From Pelobates cultripes (lineage: Eukaryota > Chordata > Amphibia > Anura > Pelobatidae): a stretch of 64,000 bases of DNA. A model generated the notes under the pieces. The model was given only the letters and a program-made list of their open reading frames with translations, was not told where the DNA came from and ran no database searches. Positions 56,986 to 64,000 of this stretch are shown here, piece after piece; position 1 is the stretch's first letter; every line of letters begins with the position of its first letter. Both the position numbers and the translations under genes were made by a program. Where the stretch lies: contig OW240916.1 in the NCBI GenBank assembly GCA_933207985.1, positions 320,286,336 to 320,350,335 of the forward strand, in the 5' to 3' direction.

Positions 56986-57013
56986 CAGGGTGTGAGGGCT
57001 GGCGGTGACCTAC

Positions 57014-57040
57014 CTGCCTGCAGCAGCAGCCGGCAGACAT
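57014..57040 (-). CDS. SERINC5: SERINC5 exon 1, coding part
   Basis: Encodes nine residues, MSAGCCCRQ, ending at donor CAG|GTAGGT. Joined to exon 2 this gives MSAGCCCRQVACCCGTAG, which aligns without gaps to the SERINC5 N-terminus (Met-Ser-Ala, Cys pair, Gln, then ACCCG). SERINC5 is a multi-pass membrane protein of the serine-incorporator family, a plasma-membrane lipid scramblase known in mammals to reduce the infectivity of retroviral particles when packaged into them. The start at 57040 is chosen for this fit and because the splice joins in phase. The exon is far too short to be found as an open frame on its own. Confidence 0.9.
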
Positions 57041-57170
57041 GTCCAGACAGGCTGTGTCTCAGTCCCCGGTATAGCGCTCACTGCCCCCAGCCTGGCTCTG
57101 CTCTGCTCTGCTCTGAGAGCGGCTTCCGCCGACGTCATCACAGCAGGAGGATCCACAGCCAGAGTGCTGG
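57041..57170 (-). promoter_or_regulatory. SERINC5 5' UTR and proximal promoter
   Basis: GC-richer than the surroundings. Read on the minus strand it contains GATGACGTCGGCGG (a CRE/ATF-like TGACGTC at about 57130), then a (GCAGA)n run and a CTATACC word before the start codon. No TATA box. The transcription start is not determined. Confidence 0.5.
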
Positions 57171-57171
57171 G

Positions 57172-57501
57172 ACTCACTGATACTGGCTGGCCAATACTGA
57201 TACTGGCTGGGAGTGCTGGGACTCACCATGCTGGCTGGGAGTGCTGGGACACACCATGCTGGCTGGCCAATACTGATACTGGCTGGGAGTGCTGGGACTC
57301 ACCATGCTGGCTGGCCAATACTGATACTGCCTGGGACTCACCATGCTGGCTGGCCAATACTGATACTGCCTGGGACTCACCATGCTGGCTGGCCAATACT
57401 GATACTGGCTGGGACTCACCATGCTGGCTGGCCAATACTGATACTGGCTGGCCAATACTGATACTGGCTGGGAATCACCATCCAGGCTGGCCAATACAGA
57501 T
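57172..57501 (+). repeat. 39-bp minisatellite upstream of SERINC5
   Basis: Unit GGGACTCACCATGCTGGCTG then GCCAATACTGATACTGSCT (39 bp), with longer units that add GGGAGTGCTGGGAC. About eight units. Open frames on both strands across it are artefacts. The array starts about 130 bp from the SERINC5 start codon. Confidence 0.93.
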
Positions 57502-58413
57502 GTGGAAATGGTAGTGGATTCAGCGTTTAGTGTATCAACGGAATAGTGTAGAATATGAATAAAGGCAACAACCTAAAATAAAGACGTTCCCTCACAATGC
57601 GTCAAAGAAATGGATATTCTAATGGAGATATTAGGTCGCGCCAAAAATTAGGTATAGCAGGATAAAACAGATAATTTAACAATAAATAAAAACTAAAATC
57701 TCTTTGTATAAAACAAATAAAACACATATAAATGATGGGGTAAGTACTTACAAATAGCAGTACATACAAGGAAAAAGTGATAGACAGTCCTAAAATAAGC
57801 AGGGAATAATCACATCCCTAACGGGAAGGAAACAGTCCTGATGGAATTGGAGAAATGAATGAGACGTCTTGTTCCAGGTGCCAATATGCAAAAGAAAACA
57901 GAAGAAAAAATCCAATAGTGTAGAATGTATTTACTGCTTCTTTGTGGAAGTTCAAAGTGAGAAGGTATCACACTCACCTATATTAGAGCTAGAACTAGCT
58001 CGGGTACGTTTCGCATTCAGTGGTACTGGTCCCCCACTGGTGGGATATAGACGTATGTACGTAGCAGAGATCCTCGGGAAAGAAGAGGATAACACAGGAT
58101 AGTGCTCACTGTATAAATGTGGTAATTATATAAGAATAAATTATATATAAAATACTCACATTTGGGTGAGCAGGAAATACTGCTCACTTATATGGCGTAG
58201 GTGGTATCATCCCCACCTGGGATTCTTGTACGTAAGGTAATGATATAAAATAACAGCCAGGTCCAAAAATTAATAATTTAAAAATAAAATAGATGAAAAA
58301 TCAAAAAACTATAAGTAAAAGAAAATAGGTCAAGGATAAAAAATGGTATATAGGCCAGTAATCATTTTATTGATAAAATATAAGATAATATAAAATAATA
58401 AGACAGCCAAGAC
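57502..58413. mobile_element. unidentified ~0.9-kb insertion in the 39-bp minisatellite
   Basis: The same repeat-unit words (ACTGGCTGGGAATCACCATC then CAGGMTGGCCAATACAGAT) occur just before it (about 57463-57501) and just after it (58416-58456). That is expected if an element landed in or duplicated part of the array. The interior is AT-rich, without coding potential, ending in an AT-rich tract with TTTTATTGATAAAATA. Family not recognised. Confidence 0.45.
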
Positions 58414-58460
58414 AGATACTGGCTGGGAATCACCATCCAGGATGGCCAATACAGATACTT
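58414..58460 (+). repeat. detached unit of the 39-bp minisatellite
   Basis: GATACTGGCTGGGAATCACC then ATCCAGGATGGCCAATACAG, one base different from the unit at 57463-57501. Confidence 0.85.
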
Positions 58461-58564
58461 TCCCCATACGGCTTCCCAGTGCCATCTTTGTCCCCATACA
58501 GCTTCCCAGTGCTGTCTTTGTCTCAAAATATTTAACAAGTGCCATCTTGGGGTCCAAATAGCTT

Positions 58565-59070
58565 ATCAATCCCAGGGGCAGTTCCAGAACCTAATCTCAG
58601 GAGGTGCACTGTTAGTGGGCTGTCGTGGGGTAGTAGGGGCTTTGATTAAGGTGTTAGGGGCTATAGTGGTGGTGGGTGGGGGGGTAAGGACTGTAGCGGT
58701 GGAGGATTAGGCACTGTGGTGGAGGTGTGGGCTGTAATTGGGGGGGTTAGGTAATGTAGTGGGGAGGATAGGGGCTGTAATGGGGGATTGCTTACATTGG
58801 GGAATGGGACTGTAGAATGGAGGATGTGGTCTGCAGTGGGGGTTTGGGACTGTGGGTGTAAAAGAGGGGTTAGGTGCTGTGTAGGGGGATTGGGGCTGAA
58901 GTGGGGAGACTGGGGCTGCATTTGGGGGTAGGGACTGTAGTGTGGGATAGGTGCTAGAGTGCACCTGCAGTGGGGATAAGGGACTGTAGTGGGTAGTAAG
59001 GGGCCACAGTATGGGATTATGGACAGTAGTAGGGAATAAGAGGCTGTAGTAGGGGGTTATGGCACCCTGG
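58565..59070 (+). repeat. G-rich degenerate tandem repeat
   Basis: Starts with GGGGCAGTTCCAGAACCTAA then TCTCAGGAGGTGCAC, and continues as about 25-bp units like GGGGTTAGGGGCTGTAGTGG. The opening words also open the repeat at 63236. Many short G-runs on the plus strand; G-quadruplex formation is plausible. The Pro-rich minus-strand frames are artefacts. Confidence 0.8.
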
Positions 59071-59257
59071 TGGTCCAGTGGGAAATGGATTTGTTGTGAA
59101 CATTAATTCCTACTTCTATAAACCCAATACTTAATACCAGATTGTCATCGAGGAGGAATGTGAACAGGGAAACCATTGGAAAGAAAATTGTCACATTTCA
59201 ATGGATAGTCCATGGCAGCATCACAAACAGGTAGCTTGTCCTCTCTCGGCTAACACA

Positions 59258-59812
59258 TTAAAGGGACACTGTAGTCACCTGAACAACTTTAGCTTAATGA
59301 AGCAGTTTTGGTGCATAGAACATGCCCCTGCAGCCTCACTGCTCAATCCTCTGCCATTTAGGAGTTAAATCCCTTTGTTTATGTACCCTAGTCACACCTC
59401 CCTGCATGTGACTTGCACAGCCTTCCATAAACACTTCCTGTAAAGAGAGCCCTATTTAGGCTTTCTTTATTGCAAGTTCTGTTTAATTAAGATTTTCTTA
59501 TCCCCTGCTATGTTAATAGCTTGCTAGACCCTGCAAGAGCCTCCTGTATGTGATTAAAGTTTAATTTAGAGATTGAGATACAATTATTTAAGGTAAATTA
59601 CATCTGTTTGAAAGTGAAACCAGTTTTTATTTTCATGCAGGCTCTGTCAATCATAGCCAGGGGAGGTGTGGCTAGGGCTGCATAAACAGAAACAAAGTGA
59701 TTTAACTCCTAAATGACAGTGAATTGAGCAGTGAAATTGCAGGGGAATGATCTATACACTAAAACTGCTTTATTCAGCTAAAGTAATTTAGGTGACTATA
59801 GTGTTCCTTTAA
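59258..59812. mobile_element. T2-type MITE inside the DIRS-like end
   Basis: 555 bp from TTAAAGGGACACTGTAGTCA to GTGACTATAGTGTTCCTTTAA region, with TTAA at both ends. The first and last ~60 bp are inverted copies (AACAACTTTAGCTTAATG... / ...CAGCTAAAGTAATTTAGG). A second inner inverted pair matches AGTCACACCTCCCT with GGAGGTGTGGCT. Confidence 0.85.
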
Positions 59813-60109
59813 GAAAAGTAATCTCCTCTCACTTAAAGCTCAGTAAGTAACAAGTTCTCATTGTAGGAAATGGGCAAACTGGTGATGTCATGGATCTATC
59901 CAGTGAAAGAAAATTATGGTAACTCAATATTTTCTTATTTCTGGACAATCCATGGCAGCATCACTAATGGGTAATACCCAAGCTAAATTAGAGTATTAGG
60001 GTGGGAAGTCAAGAAAAAAATATCAGAAAAAATAAAATGGAATGCAAAACTTTAATTCTAAGAACTCATTTTAAGGACCTCTGGACCACATTGAGAATCC
60101 TTAGCTGAT

Positions 60110-62460
60110 CTGAGATCTAGACTGTAATGTCTCACGAAAGTATTTAAAGGATTCTAGGCACCCAGACCACTTCAGCTTAATGAGGTGGCTGGGTGCCAGG
60201 TCCTTCTAGGGTTAACCCTTTTTTTTTTATAAACATAGCAGTTTCAGAGAAACTGCTATGTTTATAATAGGGTTAACTGCTATGTTTATTGAGAATGCTT
60301 TCCTATGGACTGGCTGAATGCGCGCGCAGCTCCTGCCACGCATGCGCATTCAGGCGAGTAGGAGGAGGCGGAGAGGAGGAGGAGAGCTCCCTGCCCGGCG
60401 CTGGAGAAAGAGGTAAGTTTAACCCCTTCCTCTCCATCCAGCCCGGCGGGAGGGGGACCCTGAGGGTGGGGGCACCCTCAGGGCACTATAGTGCCAGGAA
60501 AAGGAGTATGTTTTCCTGGCACTGTAGTGGTCCTTTAAGGATGGCCAAGTAACTGGTCTTCAAATGCTCTATGATGGCATTTCTGCTACAAATGCCAATG
60601 AGAACGAGAGCGCTCTAGTCGAGCGTGCTTTTAGCCAATCCTGAACTTGCTGCCACTATCCTCAGCTCAACATGGGCTTGGACGTCATCTGTCCCTTATG
60701 TACTCCACAAGGAATCACAAACAGACTGGCTGATTTTCTCCTGTGTTTAGGACGTTCTAAGTAAATGGAGAGATACTTTACTGCGCCAAGATTGTGCCAC
60801 TGAACTTTGTCTTCAGATTGTGGGTTCGTATAAGAGGTAGGTAGAACTATTTCTTGGTTCAAATGGTAATCAGAGACATTGGGCCTAAATTCAGGTGAAG
60901 AAGGGTTGATCACTTTATCATGATGAAAGATCATGTATTGGCTTAGACTCCGAACATACCCTTTTGGCTGAGGTCAAAGCCACCAACAATACTATCTTCA
61001 ATTTGAGAAAATAATCAGAAATGTCTTGAAGAGGTTCAAAAGGAGATAGACATAGCTTTGAGAGTTAATGGAACGTCCCAAGGAGCTGACCATGTTATCA
61101 ATGAAGGCCTTACCTTAATGACTGTCATAATAAAATTTGCTACTACCAGTTCCAAGGCCTAACGACCACTCGTAAAAGCAGACAAGGCTGAGATTGTGAG
61201 ACGAAGCTTAAGAAGACTCAATCCCTTATCCAGACCTTTCTGGAGAAACTCTAAAACTTCAGAACAAGATGCCAACAAGACATAACAATTTCTGGATTTG
61301 GCCCAATCTGCAAAAACTGTCCAATTCTATGATAAGTGGTAGCTGTTGACTTCTTTCATGCTTGAAGAAGTTGCTACTACTTTCTCTGAGAGCCCTAAAA
61401 AATTTTAAGATTGCTGCTCAACTTCCAAGCCATTAAATGCAGCCTACATGGGAAATGATGTTAAACTGGATACTGTGACTTGAGAAATTTGCTAATGGGA
61501 ATTTTCCATGGAGGTTCTTTTGTCATTTAAAGAAGCAGAGGAAACCATGGCCTCTTTGGCCAGTAGGGGAGTATCGCAATTGGCTTCACCCATTCCTTTC
61601 TGATTTTCTTGAGGACATGCCAAATCAAAGCAATAGTGGGACACACGGATCCCAATCAAAATGTCCACTTCATGGTCAGGGCATCCGGACCCTTTGCCAG
61701 TGGGTGACATCTTCTGGACATAAAATCTGGAACTTGACAATCCGTCACTGTGGCCATTAGATCTATCGAATCCAGACTCCATTTGTGTATATTCTTGGAT
61801 TCAGACTCCACTCTGTAATGTCCACCTCTACTCTGCTCAGGAAATCATCTTGCTTGTTCTCTTTCCCTGGGAGATATATTGCAGAAATACCTAGGACAAA
61901 TGTCTGTGCCAAGGCCAAGATGGTGGAGAATTTGCTAAAAAGGACATTACTGTTGGTGCCTCCCTGCTTGTTTATATAAGAAGATGCTTCTGCAGAGGAT
62001 GTTGAAAGTGCAGAAGATCCTGATATACATTTTTTGTTTTATATAGGATACTTGAAGAGATGTTGCTGCATCCTTGAAGCCAGTGTGCATTTTCTATGTG
62101 CGCACCCCAACCTAGACCACTTGCATCCGTATTGAGTGTTACCCAGTGCACATCCTCCAATGGAAAACCAATGTCTAGGTTTCCTTGTGACGTTCATCAG
62201 TTCCAATCTCATTTCAGGAACTCTGGAAGAACTAATTCCTGATGCTTGGCTAAATTGCTCCAGAAACACTGCATGAGTTGAGCAAAGATGTCACTTTGCC
62301 CCTCTTACAATCCCGATGGTGGAGGCAAATGTCCCTCTCAAACTCATTATGTGTTTTGTAGAAACAAAAAGTTTTTGGTTTTTGTTGTGTGACATTAAAA
62401 ATCATTTTTGCTTTTCTGTCTTCTGTGAGAGAGATTGAATTTTTCATCATGTATGAGAGG
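60110..62460 (-). pseudogene. DIRS-like polyprotein relic (RNase H and tyrosine recombinase)
   Basis: Minus-strand motifs in order. 62460-62270: RT end, decayed (KNSISLTEDRKAK; MSLRGTFAS in another frame). About 62142-62095: RNase H, NTDASGLGWGAH. About 61900-61780: YLPGKENKQDDFLSR then a TEWSLNP word. About 61600-61535: IAILPYWPKRPWFPLLL. 60934-60662: recombinase with VSDYHLNQEIVLPTSY, then ERPKHRRKSASLFV and HKGQM. About 60625: ARSTRALSF, where the family usually has His before the STRA word. About 60132-60124: RHY with the presumed catalytic Tyr, beyond the inserted MITE. Several frameshifts and stops; inactive. Function in the family: integration by site-specific recombination of a circular copy. 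Confidence 0.75.
60144..60538. mobile_element. T2-type MITE inside the DIRS recombinase
   Basis: 395 bp from TTAAAGGATTCTAGGCACCC to CACTGTAGTGGTCCTTTAA with TTAA at both ends. Contains the hairpin ATAAACATAGCAGTTTC / GAAACTGCTATGTTTAT, a GC-rich part with GCATGCGCATTC, and the 3' hairpin CACTATAGTGCCAGGAAAA / TTTTCCTGGCACTGTAGTG. Closely related to 62666-63008. Confidence 0.9.
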
Positions 62461-62517
62461 GCATCTAGAAAATGTATTTGACAGGTTCGAGGGATCTGGC
62501 TGTTGAAAAAGTTAAGA

Positions 62518-63237
62518 ATAGAAACATAGAATGTGACGGCAGATAAGAACTATTCGGCCTTCTAGTCTGCCCAATTTTCTAAATACTTTAATTAGTACCT
62601 GGCCTTACCTTAAGTCTAGGATAGCCTTATGCCTATCCCACAAATGCTTAAACTCCCTCACTGTGTTAAAGGACCACTCTAGGCACCCAGACCACTTCAG
62701 CTTAATGAAGTGGTCTGGGTGCCAGGTCCAGCTAGGGTTAACCCATTTTTTATTTTTTTTTATAAACATAGCAGTTTCAGAGAAACTGAAAGAGCTCTTG
62801 CCGCGCGTGCGCATTCAGCCGAAAGGGAGGAGAGGAGGAGGATCGGAGGCGGAGAGCTCCCCGCCCGGCGCTGGAGAAAGGTAAGTTTTAACCCCTTTCC
62901 TCTCCCCAGAGCCCGGCGGGAGTGGGACCCTGAGGGTGGGGGCAGCTTCAGGGCACTATAGTGCCAGGAAAACGAGTATGTTTTCCTGGCACTATAGTGG
63001 TCCTTTAACCTCTATCCCTTCATCTGGAAGGCTATTCCATGCATCCACTACCCTCTCAGTAAGTAATACTTCCTGATATTATTTTTAAACCTTTGTCCCT
63101 CTAATTTAAGACTATGTCCTCTTGTTGTGGTAGTTTTTCTTGTTTTAAATATAATCTTATCCTTTACTGTGTTGATTCCCTTTATGTATTTAAATGTTTC
63201 TATCAAATCCCCCCTGTCTCGTCTTTCCTCCAAGCAG
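62518..63237 (+). mobile_element. frog interspersed repeat, split by a MITE
   Basis: AACATAGAATGTGACGGCAG, CTGCCCAATTTTCTAAATAC, GCCTTATGCCTATCCCACAA, then (after the MITE) CATGCATCCACTACCCTCTC, CCCTCTAATTTAAGACTATG and CTTGTTGTGGTAGTTTTTCT. The same 5' part is at 24012-24135. Class uncertain. It abuts the truncated DIRS-like element. Confidence 0.75.
62666..63008. mobile_element. T2-type MITE nested in the interspersed repeat
   Basis: 343 bp from TTAAAGGACCACTCTAGGCA to CACTATAGTGGTCCTTTAA, TTAA at both ends. Same structure as 60144-60538 but lacking the second half of the CATAGCAGTTTC hairpin. The flanks read CTCACTGTG before it and CCTCTATCC after it, giving a natural GTGTTAACCTCTA when one TTAA is kept. 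Confidence 0.9.
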
Positions 63238-63970
63238 TGGCGGATCCAGAGCCTGACCTCGGGAGGGGCACTTGCAGATTATTTAGAGAAATAATCCAGA
63301 CACAATACCCACTACAGCACAGTGTAGTGGTTATGGTGCCAGTAGTGCCGGGACCCCCTTCCAGAGTAAGTAGTCAAACCGTTTAAGAACAGTTTGACAA
63401 GTTACCTGAGGTCTGCTTGGAAATGGGGCTGTAGTAGGGCATAGGAGCAGGGGTGCAGTGTGTGTGTGTTTGTGTAAGAAGGACTGTGTGAGCAGTGTGT
63501 GTGTGTGAAAGTTGCAGTGTGTACATGAGGACGGCAGTGTGTGTTAGGGGGGCAATGTGTGTGTGCGTTGCAGTGTGAGTGGGGGGCAATGTGTGTATGG
63601 GGGGAAGTTTGTGTGTGGGGGGCCAATGTGTGTGTAGGGTGTGTGTGTGTGTGTGTATTGGGGCAGTGTATGTGGCAATGTGTGTGTATGGGGGAAGTGT
63701 ATGTGTGTGTATGGGGGCAGTGTATGTGTGTGGGAGCAGTAGTGTATGTGTATGGTGGGCAATATGTGTATGGTGGGCAATGTGTGTATGGGGGCAGTGT
63801 ATGTATGTGGGGGCAGTGTATGTATGTGGGGGGAAATGTGTGTGTATGGGGCAATGTATGTGTATGGGGGGCAGTGTTTGTGTATGGGGGCAGTCTATGT
63901 ATGTGGGGGGCAATGTGTGTGTGTGGGGGCAGTGTATGTGTGTTTGTATAGGGTATGTGTGTGATAAGGA
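63238..63970 (+). repeat. GT/GGGG-rich tandem repeat with a conserved lead-in
   Basis: Lead-in GGCGGATCCAGAGCCTGACC then TCGGGAGGGGCAC (63239-63271) matches, with changes, the start of 58565-59070. From about 63420 onward: GTGTGTATGGGGGCAGTGTATG-like units of 15-25 bp to the edge of the window. The Thr/His/Pro-rich minus-strand and Val/Cys/Gly-rich plus-strand frames are artefacts. Confidence 0.85.
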
Positions 63971-64000
63971 TGGGGGGCTTTTTTATGTTTTTTTTTATTT

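Larger units (their letters stand above)
59087..62517 (-). mobile_element. DIRS-like retroelement relic, 5'-truncated
   Basis: Minus-strand element keeping the end of RT, RNase H, the region after it, and a tyrosine recombinase, then terminal non-coding sequence. CCATGGCAGCATCAC occurs at about 59211 and 59951 in that terminal part. Two T2-type MITEs (59258-59812 and 60144-60538) interrupt it. Gag and most of RT are missing; the break with the next repeat is near 62517. RNase H followed by a tyrosine recombinase instead of a DDE integrase marks it as DIRS type. Confidence 0.75.

Noticed and set aside
56516..57008. Long plus-strand frames rich in SAHTQ repeats
   Set aside because: Translation of the 19-bp minisatellite in intron 1 of SERINC5; the opposite strand carries the real gene.
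57005..57514. Plus- and minus-strand frames across the 39-bp minisatellite (169 and 106 codons)
   Set aside because: Repeat-driven frames; the plus-strand one also crosses the SERINC5 exon 1 region antisense.
63383..63964. Thr/His/Pro-rich and Val/Cys/Gly-rich frames up to 176 codons
   Set aside because: Low-complexity translation of GT/GGGG tandem repeats on both strands.

Overview
This is a vertebrate genomic window, almost certainly from a frog (anuran). Two things say so. The split gene on the minus strand is a clear SERINC5 orthologue with normal vertebrate exon structure. The rest is a dense mix of repeats of amphibian type: many short elements with TTAAAGG...CCTTTAA ends (T2/Kolobok-like MITEs), Tc1/mariner transposons with ~200-bp inverted repeats, a Penelope-like element, a DIRS-like element, an L1-type LINE and several minisatellites. 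I cannot name the species.

Layout. The minus-strand SERINC5 gene starts with exon 1 (start codon 57040) and continues through exon 2 (23591-23758), exon 3 (15375-15553), exon 4 (14922-15004), exon 5 (13657-13750) and exon 6 (11184-11395). All six join in frame across GT-AG introns. I find no later exons, so intron 6 should run off the left edge. Downstream of exon 6, at 8383-8509 on the same strand, a CpG island carries what looks like the first coding exon of a CoREST (RCOR3-like) gene. That locus is unexpected inside SERINC5. It and a Penelope-like element (2298-6902, with inverted pseudo-LTRs) lie between two ~220-bp inverted copies of an unidentified repeat (204-424 and 9869-10120).

Intron 5 holds a full-length but decayed Tc1 element (11777-13335, TA target duplication). 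Intron 1 is about 33 kb. It contains a 25/26-bp minisatellite (32098-33118) and a 45/49-bp minisatellite (37490-46745). A second Tc1 relic and a 5'-truncated but nearly intact L1-type LINE (39565-44248) are inserted in the larger minisatellite. Exon 1 is sandwiched between two further minisatellites. Upstream of the gene (57.5-64 kb) is nested repeat territory: a DIRS-like relic interrupted by two T2-type MITEs, a frog interspersed repeat split by another, and G-rich or GT-rich tandem repeats.

The most unusual signals are: the RCOR-like exon in SERINC5; two hammerhead-ribozyme-like motifs that share a paired C3-to-U and G8-to-A change; a MITE whose removal at one TTAA restores the frame of a DIRS tyrosine recombinase; the LINE insertion in the minisatellite with a diagnostic target duplication; and a 46-bp perfect palindrome in a non-autonomous transposon. 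No tRNA, rRNA or CRISPR array was recognised. All family names are from motif recognition by eye; no database search was run.
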